Of a stretch of 64,000 bases of DNA, positions 53,725-64,000 are shown in pieces (position 1 is the first letter of the stretch; each line of letters starts with the position of its first letter). This DNA comes from Lactifluus volemus. Lineage: Eukaryota > Basidiomycota > Agaricomycetes > Russulales > Russulaceae. Both the position numbers and the translations under genes were made by a program. The stretch is taken from positions 1 to 64,000 of the forward strand of contig WTXI01000204.1 in NCBI GenBank assembly GCA_022376515.1, given 5' to 3'. The notes beneath the pieces were generated by a model that made no database searches, was not told where the DNA came from, and was given only the letters and a program-made list of their open reading frames with translations.

Positions 53725-56045
53725 TAGTGTTGCGGGGCTCGACGAGCCGGAGCTAGCCGGAGCCGAGCCACATTTAGCCATGGCATCGGCTTGCCAGATT
53801 AAGCCGAGCCACCTTAGCCAGGCCCTTTAGCCAAGGCTAAGCCACAGCTTAGAGCATAAGGCTCGTTGGCTTAGTCTGGCTTAGTCTCAAACTCAAACTC
53901 ATTATGTAATACTACTTCAGACACTCGAGAACTCCACGGTGTGTGCACGCCAGACGGGGAAGACCATCCGTGTCACTATTTACAAATTCCAAATTAGCAG
54001 AAGAAGCAAAGGGAAAGACGGAGCACACTGACGCAAATGGCACGCTAAGGAGTACCAGGGCTTCTTCCCACCCTTTCGCAAGCGCCCTCTACCGCTCCGC
54101 AAACGTGCGCCACACAAGCGTGCGCACGTCTGCGGGCCAGTCCCATGTCCTGCGCCTGCTGCTAGCGCCGCCCCAAAACACGCGGAGGAGCAGTGTCGAC
54201 GACGACGACGACGGGGAAGGAGCACTGCGCATGATAACCTCGGCGCAGAGCATGGCCCACTGTGTGCGTGCATCGTGCGGCGTATCAGTCTCCCACACAA
54301 TTTCGGGCTCTTTCTCCATGAGCTATGTGAGCAGCGATTCGCTCGCGGACGCACTGAGGGCTTCGGTAGGGAGCATTACGTGCACGTGTGTCCAGAGAGC
54401 GCGCACGACGGCGAGCTTCATCGCTGCATTTGAGCGCGTGTGTGGCGCTAATTCGACGTCGGATGACGGAGGTGCGGTGGGGGCAGGCCCATTGACCGCG
54501 GACGTCGGCGCATCGCCAGAGGGCATGAGTTGTACCTTGGGGTCGCTGAGGATGCTTTGCATCAGCGAGACGGCCAGCACAGCGAGTTTGGACATCGAGT
54601 CGTTCTCATTGTTGTCATCGTTTGAGGTGCGCAGTGCCGCCTTGAGAAGGCCATGCCAGGATTGTACGAGCTCGGGCTAAAGCACAACAAGGCCAAACAA
54701 TCATTGCCTCGCCCTCATCTAAGAGCGAGAGACTTACTGGAAGCTCAGCGTCTGAGCTCAAGCACACTTGCGTCAACGCAGTCCGCCATACTCTAATCAA
54801 GCCATCCATCACATCGGGCATCCACAACTCAGTCGTGCTGAGCGCGCGCATGTCCGCCATGGTAGGTGTCTGCTTCAACACGAGGCACACTTCATCGGAG
54901 AGCGAGGTAAAATCGACCGACAGTAGGCCCGGATCAGCGCTGAACAAGTGAGCGGGGAGTAGTTTCACCCACTCCCACTCGCGTCCTTCTTCCTCTCCCT
55001 CGTTGTCCTCCTCTTCTTGTTCCTGCTTGGTCAACGGTTCGAGTCCGCGCGGCGCAGAGACGAGCCAGCAGAGGGTCTGAACGGCATCATGACACATGTT
55101 GCCCCCGCGCTGCACCATCGTCTCGAGAATAGCGATTCCGCGTGACATGCTGCGCGCATCATCAGTCTTGTGTGCGAGCAGCGCACCCACAGAGCCGACT
55201 CCGGCGCCCATGTCAACCATCGTCATGACACCAGCGGCAACTACATCTGCAGCAGCACAGGCGACGACAATGCAGCAGCAGGTAGTACCTGTTGCCCCTA
55301 GCTCCGCCCCACCCGCACAACAAGCTTCTACCACCGGCAGTTGCATCGTCCCCTGAGGAATTCTGTGTTGTAGTGGTGGGGTCCGCTCTAGCTTGGGGTG
55401 GTAAGTAATTTAGGCAAGGATTGAGAGCATAAGCTTGGACACTGACGAGGAGTGGGCACTGCCCTTCATGGGAAGCGAGGCGTGGCAATTACGAGCCAGC
55501 TGGGGTTGCTCCTGCAATGACGAGGGGTCATCCCAAAGGCCTCAGCCTCGGGGTCGGCAATGCGGCTGGTGTCAAGGACAGGAGAAGGGTGTTTAGAGTA
55601 GACTTTGTATGCAGTGTGCAATGCCAAGCCCGCCACAGCCAGGGGGGGATAGAGCGACCAGCTTTGTCACTCCAGAGGGGTCTTGGCCAACATAACTATG
55701 TGTACAGCCTTGAGACTCCATGAACTGCAACTCATTCAATTAGCAAATGATGATCCAGCAGTGATGAAAACCTACCAGCGACAGAGGGGATAGAGAAGTG
55801 GGGGAACGTGGTGACAGAGGAGAGCGCATGGGGGAAGCGATACCGAGTTGCCACGTCTTGGTTGAAATAGATCATGTGACCAGCCCCGGCTTTCGGGTAG
55901 GCCTAGCCGGGCTCAGTTGTGATTGGAAGCCGTCTACAGTCTAACTAAAATGGGGGCTAGCCTGGGCTCGGCTACATCCGGCTAAGGATAAGCCGGCTCC
56001 GGCTTACGGCTAAGCTGTCAATAGCCGCAAGCCCCCGCAACACTA
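53725..56045. mobile_element. hAT-type element carrying host-gene sequence, 2321 bases, TSD gtcccacc
   Basis: The 8-base TSD lies at 53717-53724 and 56046-56053. The ends are TAGTGTTGCGGGGCTCG and TAGTGTTGCGGGGGCTTG (inverted), with AGCCGG/AGCCGAGCC-rich subterminal regions. It encodes no transposase. The interior is visibly GC-rich and contains exons of an unrelated gene (next entry). It inserted into the left end of the pogo element. The 8-base duplication and TAGTGTT tips place it in the hAT superfamily. Confidence 0.9.
53980..55346 (-). pseudogene. Captured host-gene fragment with an intron, unknown product
   Basis: Long coding-like stretch on the minus strand: RGIAILETMVQRGGNMCHDA, VQTLCWLVSAPRGLEPLTKQ, an acidic run, WEWVKLLPAHLFSADPGLLS, VDFTSLSDEVCLVLKQTPTM, MDGLIRVWRTALTQVCLSSD. 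An intron follows (about 54678-54739, GTAAGT...TTTAG), then PELVQSWHGLLKAALRTS, MSKLAVLAVSLMQSILSDPK, VVRALWTHVHVMLPTEALSA, a TAG, EKEPEIVWETDTPHDARTQW and TWDWPADVRTLVWRTFAER. Helical, repeat-protein-like composition. It does not resemble a transposon protein. Retention of the intron means DNA-level capture. N-terminal limits are uncertain; 55210-55346 is Ala/Val-rich and may be artefact. Confidence 0.6.
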
Positions 56046-56195
56046 GTCCCACCCATATAGCTATGCATTATGAGATATATGCGGTACTAGATATGTCACA
56101 CTTCGTGACACTTGTGGAGTGTGTGTGTGCGTGACAAGTGCCAAAGGGACTGTCTGCTTTTGATTTGCTTGTAAATAACCATACTATGTATAGTA

Positions 56196-58371
56196 TCAGA
56201 TAGCAGGAGTAAAGTAAGAGTCAATGTAAGTCTGTGTACCATGCCAGCGCTCTTCGCTATTCAAGAAACCATGAAATTTTCGTAACTGATGGGTAAGTTC
56301 AAGTGTGTCAGCAATCCACATCTCATCACCACCGAATTTGAGAGTCAGCCGCTCAAGTGTTGCAATGAGCCTGATAGCATCACAGTGTGTGATGTTCACA
56401 TCTGGATCCTCTTCTTTCTCTTCATCACCATCATCTACATCAATAATTTCACCCTGTTAGACCTGACCTTCATACACCACTTGGTTGACAATGTCCTTGT
56501 CCCCTTCGAGAAATGCATGCGGTGAGTCCTCAATTTCTTGTTTCTGAGCTGGGTTAACAAGGTCTTCAATAGATGGGAGTTTCCTGATGATGCGATTTTG
56601 TCTTTGAAGATCTTGCACAGAGCCCATCAAGTTATCTTCAATGATGGCTAACTCCGGAGGTCAACATGGTGCTGGCAACTTGATGGTCAGCTTTGGCCGC
56701 TCACAGGTAACTGAGATCTTTCGAATCGCTTCCTGTGCCATTATAACATCTCCTTCAGCATCCATAACTGCTTTTAAGGCCGGACGCCAGTCCTCATCGT
56801 TGTAGCGAGTGCCCAGAAGCTGTAGGAGCTGTTCCTCTGCCTGAGAAAGGGTCATATCGGAACTTGCAAATCGGCGCAAAATATCCCAAGCCCTGGGCTC
56901 AGATAGTGGCAGTACAAGGTTAGAACCCCCCCCCCCCTGCTGTTGTTCAACTCTGAAGCCACGAAAATTAGGTCTAGGCATGATAGAAATTAAGATGTCA
57001 CAATAATGCACGGCAGCTGAATTCCAGTGTGATCCCAGCAGTGCCTCATCGTTTCTGGGGTCACAGCCTTCCATGCAGTGTTAGCTATCATTATTCCTTT
57101 CTGCAAATTGATCTTGTATATTTCAGCTTCTCCGGCTTCATCAAGATCGACTGCACGTTGACAAAGCCTGCTACGGTAATGGGCCTTGAAACATCGAATG
57201 ATTCCAGCATCCAATGGCTGGATAAAAGAGGTGAGATTTGGCTCGAATAGTTCAATTTGGATATTAGAGGGTTGATAATTGACAAAATGCCCAGAAAAAT
57301 TGTTGATAACAAGCAAGACATGGCATCCCTCAGCCTGCATTTTGAGATCAAATTTTTTAACCCATCTGTCCCAAAGGATCTTCGTAAGATCAGGGAAATT
57401 TTGTTATGGTGCGTTGCTTACTCCTCAAACAATTCCGCAGTCATCCAAGCCTTCTGATTATTTCAGTAGTAAAATCCATAGGACTCAGGAGGCTTCTTGT
57501 CGAAGTAGCGTGGCTGCTTTGATTTCCCAATAAAGATCAGGGGCATTTTTTCACTGCCATCAGCGTTGCATGCTAGGCCAACGGTAATCCTAAATTTATC
57601 TTTCTTCTTCCTGCTCATTTTCTTCATTGCAAGACCTCGATCAGGAGGTGCCCTAACTTGGGTGAATATGTGGAGCATCAGTACCTGAGAGGGAACTCAC
57701 ATCGGAAATAGGCTTGTCTCATCAAAGTTCCATCGATCATGAGGTGCAAATTTCTTCATCATGTTCTGAAGACATTTTTGCTCCTTCTCAACTGCTTTAG
57801 GGTCAACAGACCCTACTTCTCCATGTCGTCGATACTTCTTTAGTTTGTAGGTCTTGCAGAACGAGGCCACCCACCCATCCCCTCTCAGCTTCTGATCATT
57901 GGGCACCTTGGATAGCTCTTCGAACCGTTTGCACTTCTCACGTAGCATTGGACCAGATATGGTTTCCCCCTTCTCCATCATGTGATTGATCCAGAGCACC
58001 AATGCACGCTCCACATTGGGCTGTGTTACAACACGGGGACGCTTTGCTGACAAAGCACTTGGGTTTGACTGGCTGTGCTCATCAAGCTCGGCACGGTTCC
58101 TGAGCTTTTGAGAGAGTGCTGATTGAGTAAAGATAAGGGCCCCTTCCCTCTTGGTCTGAAAGTGGTCAACCACTCTTTCTTGAGACAGATGCAGGTGATC
58201 ATCAACAAAGTTTATCACTGTGAGCCAATCTGCAAGTGTCAGATTGATGCATTTGCTAGATGTGATCAATTTTGCTGATGTCTTTGGCATATCCTTCTTG
58301 GGGGGTTGCTTGGGCCTGCACTGATAAGGTGCAGGCTTTCCATGAGGTTTTCGAGCCCTCTCTTTTGGCAT
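56196..58371 (-). pseudogene. pogo-type transposase (CENP-B-like HTH plus DDE_1), inactive
   Basis: From ATG 58371: MPKERARKPHGKPAPYQCRP, a basic tail, LTLADWLTVINFVDDHLHLS (helix-turn-helix), Tc5/CENP-B-type second domain (VERALVLWINHMMEKGETIS, WVASFCKTYKLKKYRRHGEV), then WNFDETSLFPM (first catalytic Asp, intron after), [51 protein letters not shown] and FIQPLDAGIIRCFKAHYRSR (third Asp). The second catalytic Asp of the usual LLxDN motif is Asn here. A stop and frameshift lie near 57350-57465, and the C-terminal exons end near 56196 (YIDSYFTPAI). The DDE core is not functional as read. Confidence 0.85.
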
Positions 58372-58737
58372 TAACTTGTGCAGAGAGAGAAAGTAAATGT
58401 AGAAATGTAACAGTCTCATAAAAATTTCAAAAAAAATCCCAACAATACCCTTTTTACATTACGGAGCACCCAGGCATGCTTTTAAGGGTTTAATCCATTA
58501 AGTTGCACAACCAGTGTTGAATCCCATTGATCCCCCACTGTTGCGGAGGTGATGGTGACACTGGCAATCACCATTTACCCCACCCACCATAATGCATATC
58601 CCCAAATAAAGGCTATGCATTATGCAATATGCATTATACAAGCATTTTTACTGGAGACCAATGTTATCCCACCCAAAAGCTATGCAATATGACATTTATA
58701 CATTATTATGTTATGCATTATGAGCTATTCAACTGTA

Positions 58738-60440
58738 ATACATTGTCATGCTGAGTTACAAGGATGGGTTCTTACTTCTTACAACAATCCACATGTAAGC
58801 CAAAAAGTTGAAGAGGTGGCCAGACTCTTGACTGAACAAGACCATTTGTTGCATACTGGACTATAAGGTAAGTGGGCCTTTGGTGGCACTTTTGCATGTA
58901 CTTACTATGATATTTAGGCACAATCTGAGTTCCTATGTCTTAAACAGAACTCCAATGGTCTTTTAATATACCTGCTAGCTGGTGGCTGTCATAAGTATGT
59001 TAGCTATCCACCCAATCCCATATTTGTAATCTTATATCACTTTACAGGTACACACACCACTCAATAACTGTCACAATCAACATGCAACCCTCTACTACAG
59101 CCAAAATGCAAAGTGATGTAAGTGATCTATTCATCCCTATGGTATCTCTGATGCATCCTATTTGGGTAGCTTCTCTAGAAAAATGCAAAGTTGAAAAGTA
59201 AACTTCTAAAGATGGAAATTTACCTGGCCTGTGCCAATTCACTTATCAACATTAAGGATGGCAGTTGTGGTAATGCAGGGGTAGTTACAGGAGTACCAGC
59301 AGCTGTTACAGAATGGGTAAGTTATGCTCTGGTTGACATCATAAAGCATCTGGTGTGCTAATACACTTTGTCAGTGGCACATAACTGAACCCACACCAGA
59401 TTTCACTTATGCAGGAGGCAAAGCAGGACTAATGCAACATACAAGAGAGGAAAGCTTATGAAGAGCTTCTTTAAGAATATTGCCAGTAGAATGTAGAGAA
59501 AGGGAACACTCTGGTTGAAGGCCTGGAGTTATCCCAGAGTGAATGAGAAGTGTGGTAGTCATCACATTTTACTATTAACAATTCATGTAGTAACATGTAC
59601 TGTAAAACTTGTGTCTATCTATCTAAACATCACTAGCTAATTTCTCCAACTTTAGCATATTTAGAATCAATTGTGGCATAAAGGTGATCCTCAAACCTGT
59701 ATGCAGCTTGAAGGCTTGCTTAGAGTTCGACACTTTCAAGGGCAGAAAATTATGGAAGGTCTCAATGCACTGGCAGATTCCCTCAATCCTTTCTTTAAAT
59801 TTGGCATAGCACTGCAAGACTACTACCTCACTCAGTCCCAATACCTGTCTAATGAGTTATTGCTGAGCCTAATGATAGACAACATGCTCCCAATTGTGCT
59901 TGCAATTGACAATCTATGTGCATGGGTCCCAAATATCATCATTGCTAGCTCAGGTTCACTCTGTTTTGACATCTTGGCAGAGAGGTACTGTTTCTACCAT
60001 GTAGACAGTTAATTGGAGTCACAGTTGCTCAGGTGTTGCTATTGCAACTGTCCAAGCCCCTGATGGGAGTGACTTGGTGCTATCACATGCATGGGCCCCT
60101 CTCTTTCTATATTATCTGCCTGGCAGGGTAGCCTGGTTTAGCCTGAGATCACTTACACACAGTAGAGAGGTAGTACATCAGGAAATTGTGTTGTGGCTAG
60201 GTAGGCCTAGGTAGCATAGGTAGCAGCTGTAGTACTGTAGGCAAGTCCCAAATAGGTTATACTCTATAGCACCATCCTGGCTATGTAGCACACTGTAGGT
60301 CAATGCCAATGCTCTCTAGGTCTCTGTAGTCAGGGCTAGGTAGGCCATTTATTGCTCAGTAGCAATGGTAGTTCTGTAGCCCATTGGTATATCACACTGG
60401 CAGTACATTGATCAAAAACTGGTGATATTGAAACTAAGTC
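58738..60440. other. Unrecognised region with possible exon remnants
   Basis: Coding-like pieces appear on the plus strand, for example SQKVEEVARLLTEQDHLLH near 58800-58860, QERKAYEELL near 59445, and an open stretch at 59671-60012 (GLLRVRHFQGQKIMEGLNAL, FFKFGIALQDYYLTQSQYLS). GT-AG-like borders (GTAAGT near 58866, GTAAGT near 59316, TATGCAG near 59416) suggest a broken multi-exon gene. I cannot assign a family. Confidence 0.3.
60125..60400. repeat. GTAG/TAGG-rich tract
   Basis: An unusually dense run of GTAGG, GTAGC and TAGGT words (for example GGCTAGGTAGGCCTAGGTAG) with no fixed period. No gene. Confidence 0.5.
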
Positions 60441-60806
60441 CATGATGCACAGCATAGCAAACTATGTAGGATCTACTCCTCATCACTAAAGGTCATACCC
60501 TCCCATTCCCTGGTTGCAGACTCCGCTTCCAAGTCGTTAACAAGTAGTTCCCACAACTGAGGAGCATTATGAGCCCTCGCATGTTTACTACACATAGGAG
60601 TCAATGTAAAGGTGGTCTGATAACACATAGGACTACATACCGGCCAAGCTTGAGAAGTTGTCGGCAAAGACAGGGATCATGGGCTTATATGACAATGATT
60701 CAAACATAGTGTGTATGGTTGAGTTTGCTAGAGTTAATGAAAATTTCCCCAGCTAACTTACCAACGAATTTGCGACTAGAGGACACCACAGGTGCAGTGG
60801 GATGTT
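60441..60806. other. Unassigned sequence with a short minus-strand frame
   Basis: A 64-codon minus-strand frame at 60473-60667 ends LVNDLEAESATREWEGMTFS. It reads like a transposase or gag tail but carries no diagnostic motif. Confidence 0.25.
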
Positions 60807-61085
60807 TTTTTTTAAATCTGCATTTTTAATCTACATGTAGCTAATACAAAGACATGGCCCCTGTAACTACAAGACTGTGAAGGCAGGAGGTGAGGCTTGC
60901 GCATGCCCAGCAGGAAGAAGCTCAATTTTTCTCTTTCATGGGGGCTATGTTAGGTAGAAAAGAGTAGAGTGCAGAAGGATTTGACCTGGGTCTCTAGCAC
61001 GTGCGGAGTGTAAACAAGATTGCTAACTTGATAAGAAAGAAATGATCCACCATCGCTGACGACAAGCATATGGCAACATGGCGGA
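60807..61085 (-). mobile_element. Possible tRNA-derived SINE
   Basis: On the minus strand a region with a B-box-like AGGTCAAATCC (about 60975-60995) and an upstream TTAGCAATCTTG that could pass as an A-box is followed by a tRNA-unrelated body and an A-run (TTTAAAAAAAAAC complement at 60806-60818). That is the layout of a SINE. The A-box is weak and no second copy was found. Confidence 0.3.
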
Positions 61086-61150
61086 ACTCACCATATTAGA
61101 CATGAATCCTATGTAAGGAATTGAGATGAGATGCAGAGGCGCAGAGGTGC

Positions 61151-64000
61151 ATGCCAGTTGAGCTCCCTGGCCACATATGTGGCATTTGTCAAGCTGGGCC
61201 ATTTCTCTCTACACCTGGGTTGAGGCGACACATCAGGCAAGCATGCAGATGCAGACAAGCTGCAGAAAAGGAGTTCAGTAACTACCTCGACAACATCTGG
61301 TCAAAGGAACCAGATGATGTACTGCCAACCATCCAAGTCACCTTCACTATCAGTTCAAGTATAACAGTTGCTGTTGATGATGATGACATCCTGGATGTCA
61401 ACCTCGCTGCAGCTGCAATTTTGGGTCAAGATGATTTGAACGAAGATGAACCTTACCATCACCATGATCCCATATTACTGCCTGACGCACCGCATCCAGA
61501 CGATATTGTGGAACCCATCGCCAGCACCATTTACAAGTACATTGAATCGTTTCTATCCAAGTACAATGCTGGCATCGGCTGGAAACCTGCGCATAGTGAA
61601 CTGTCTAACTTTGACATTGTCCATCAATGGCAAGACAGGAATAACTACACACCATTTAAAGATAAGGACGACTGGCAAGTAGGCCACTGGTTGATGACAA
61701 ACGTGAGCCAGATGCAGGCCAATGCATTTCTCAAGCTTCCGATAGTGAGTACAAGGCATCATGGAGACTCGGAATGGAAATGTCTGAATGTTAGCAGATT
61801 CAAAGGCAACTACACATCATATAAGAACAAAATGGCCCTCCTTAAGATCGACATGCTGCCAACACAGGCATGCCCCTGGACATGTGACGTTGTTTCATCC
61901 AAGGCAACCAGTGCAACGAAGATGGTTCCCTTATGGCCCCCGAGAGGCAGATGTTTTGGTGGCGCGACCCTGTTGAATGCATGGCAGACCTTCTCGGAAA
62001 TCCAGAATTCCGGGACTCACTAGCATATGCTCCGGAACGAGTCTATGTCGATGACGCAGGTACACAGCGACAATACTCACAGATGTGGACTGCAAATTGG
62101 TGGTGGGATATGCAGGTATGTCATGGCCAATCTAGTGTGATCCTGCTACAAATGTTGATCAGTACTCAGAAAAAATTGCCAGTCAACTCAACGATCGCAC
62201 CTATCATCTTATTATCAGATAAGACCCAGCTATCATGATTTGGAGGTGATAAAGTCGCCTGGCCCATATACATGACCCTGGGCAACATCGACAAAGCCAA
62301 ATGACGTCAACCAAACACTCACACAACAATATTGATTGGGTACTTACCTGTTCCGAGCCTTGAGTCTGTATCCGAAGATGTGTGGTCCGAAAAAGGCTAC
62401 AATCTGTTCCACTACTGCATGCGCAAATTACTATCGCCTCTGGTCAAGCAGGAAAGGATGGTGTTGATGTTGTCTGCGCTGATGGTTTGATGCACCGCAT
62501 GTTCCCAATCCTAGCTGCCTACGTTGCTGACTTTCCAGAGCAGTGCCTAGTAGCTTGTTGTAAGGAGAGCCAGTGTCCAAGATGTTGCATTGAGCATGAC
62601 AGGCAAGGGGAGTTGGAGGAGTCTATGCCACGGATTCAAGAACAGGCCCAGATCATCCTATCACATAAAAAAAGTGGACGTCACATACCAAGATTTCATG
62701 AAGATGGAATGCGACCAGTGTTTGATCCATTTTGGAAGTATCTTCCGCACACGGACATTTTTACTTGTTTACCCCAGACATCCTTCACTAGCTTCACAAG
62801 GAGGTCTTCAAAGATCACTTGGTTGAATGGTGTACACAGATGGCAGGTGTGGAAGAGGTTAACGCACGTTTCCGAGCTATGTCTGGGTTTCCGGGACTGA
62901 AGCACTTCAAGAATGGGATATCATTTGTGACACAGTGGACAGGAAAAGAGCACAGAGAGATGCAACACATGTTTGTTGGACTTCTCACAGGTGCGGTTCA
63001 ACCAATCACCTTGAGAATTGTGGTTGCCATCATCGACTTCATATATTATTCTCAACTTCACATTCACACCTCTATGACAGTTGATGCCCTCCAAAGTGCT
63101 CTGAAGATCTTCCATGACAACAAGGACATCTTTGTAGAGGCAGGTATTCAGACCCACTTCAATATTCCGAAAATCCATTCCATGCTACACTACTGTGACG
63201 CTATCAAGTCTCATAGCTCATTGGACAGCTACAACACGGAATCACCTGAACACCTTCATATCGATTTCACTAAGGATGGCTACCGTGCAAGCAATAAACG
63301 GGAATATGTTGCCCAAATGACTGCTTGGCTAGGCCATCAAGAGGCGATGAAGTGATTTGAGACCTATCTTGGGAGACTCGCCAGTGACTCAGTTGACTTG
63401 GACTCAGACTCGGACTTGGAGGAAGACTATAATTCTGACACACACATTACAACAATACGTCCTACATATTCCCACCTTGACATCGAGACGATTGTACATG
63501 ACTTTGGTGCTTTCCAATTTCTCTCTGCCCTCCAGGGCTTTCTCCGACATTCTTCCCCTCCACCTCTTAAGCCTGTACTCCTGAATCATTTTGACCATTT
63601 TGATGCCTACAAGGCTCTCAAAATACAGTTGCCAGATTCACCCACCTCTGGCCACTTCAGCGAATGCACCTGAATTCGTACCACCCATGTTCATGGAGGA
63701 ACTGGATGTGGTTCTGCTGATGGGAAAGCAGGGTTTGACACAGTTCTGGTGAGGATAGAAGGTGTGGTTAACCAGGTGACGAGACATACTATGCTTGATG
63801 GTGTGTGACCCATTCTATTCAATTACTCTCAGCTTAACAATCTCTAGGGCTTCGAGTTGCCCAGGTGCGCCTCATTTTTGATCTTCCTGTCCATCTGCAC
63901 CGACAAGCCAACATTCTGCAAAGACTCGCCTATATTGAATGGTTCACACCCTTTCGAGGGCCGTATCCAGACTCTCATTTTCATTACGTTACATGTGCGT
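61151..64000 (+). pseudogene. Plavaka-type transposase, broken, continues past the window
   Basis: Plavaka elements are CACTA-like DNA transposons abundant in basidiomycetes. The N-terminus is an early zinc-finger segment (CGICQAGPFLSTPGLRRHIR), an acidic stretch, and SELSNFDIVHQWQDRNNYTP, followed by an intron near 61745. The core reads FWWRDPVECMADLLGNPEFR, YAPERVYVDDAGTQRQYSQM, WTANWWWDMQ, intron 62115-62168, LPVNSTIAPIILLSDKTQLS, YNLFHYCMRKLLSPL, VVCADGLMHRMFPILAAYVA, EQCLVACCKESQCPRCCIEH, FEDHLVEWC-like sequence near 62810 and [20 protein letters not shown]. Frameshifts near 61790, 62440, 62790 and 63360 and a stop after KTQLS break it. Final exon LRVAQVRLIFDLPVHLHRQA runs to the edge. 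Confidence 0.82.

Larger units (their letters stand above)
53688..58735 (-). mobile_element. pogo/Tigger-type DNA transposon, TA TSD
   Basis: Inverted tips CAGTTGAATAGCTCATAATG (from 53688) and CATTATGAGCTATTCAACTG (to 58735) are flanked by TA on both sides. Without the hAT insert the element is about 2.7 kb, normal for pogo. AT-rich subterminal sequence repeats ATGCATTATG words. Confidence 0.92.

Noticed and set aside
1..64000. CRISPR arrays, rRNA or bacterial operons
   Set aside because: No regularly spaced short repeats, no rRNA signatures; gene style is eukaryotic with introns throughout.

Overview
The window looks like transposon-dense DNA from a filamentous basidiomycete, probably an agaricomycete. 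The evidence is the gene style (short GT-AG introns of about 50-60 bases) and the transposon mix: Plavaka, two-gene PIF/Harbinger, BED-finger hAT, intron-bearing Tc1/mariner and pogo, Ty1/Copia, chromodomain Ty3/Gypsy and a LINE with endonuclease, RT and RNase H. No ordinary intact host gene is visible. The only clear host gene is a decayed SPX/SLC13 phosphate transporter at the left edge (1-2355, minus). A second host-like gene survives only as a fragment captured inside a hAT-type element.

Region by region: 2.7-15.1 kb is a patchwork of a foldback repeat, LTR families A, B and C with a Gypsy gag fragment, the 3' half of a chromodomain Gypsy (D), a two-gene Harbinger element and a truncated hAT. 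From 15.1 to 17.9 kb the sequence is mostly low-complexity, plus a Copia-type or Gypsy-type LTR fragment (B2).

The core of the window, 17.9-46.3 kb, is a nest of insertions that can be read from target-site duplications (TSDs). An old Copia (E) was split by a minus-strand LINE (19466-42078, 14-base TSD). The LINE was in turn split by an intact Copia with a 1520-residue polyprotein (21598-27256, TSD gaaga), by a 9.7-kb Tc1/mariner element (29223-38891, TA TSD) and by a solo LTR of family A (39249-40185, TSD attgc). The mariner element itself contains a hAT MITE (TSD cttccaat) and a Copia-type solo LTR (TSD gtact). With insertions removed, Copia E is about 5.5 kb and the LINE about 6.3 kb, both normal lengths, which supports the reconstruction.

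From 46.3 to 53.7 kb there are degraded LTRs and Gypsy/Copia pol fragments. From 53.7 to 58.7 kb there is a pogo element with TIRs beginning CAGTTGAATAGC and a TA TSD, itself split by a GC-rich hAT-type element (TSD gtcccacc) carrying an intron-containing host-gene fragment. From 58.7 to 61.1 kb little is recognisable apart from a possible SINE. A decayed Plavaka transposase (61151 onward, plus) runs off the right edge.

The observations most worth checking are: the mariner element with a second multi-domain gene and kilobase repeats as cargo; the hAT element carrying a host gene; a conserved array of TGACTCA (Gcn4/AP-1-type) sites upstream of the TATA box in every family A LTR; an extra zinc-knuckle ORF downstream of the chromodomain in Gypsy D; half-tRNA-Met priming signals in both Copia families; a perfect palindrome built on a tandem duplication; and the fact that inspected stop codons and dead catalytic residues in old elements are mostly explained by single C-to-T or G-to-A changes.
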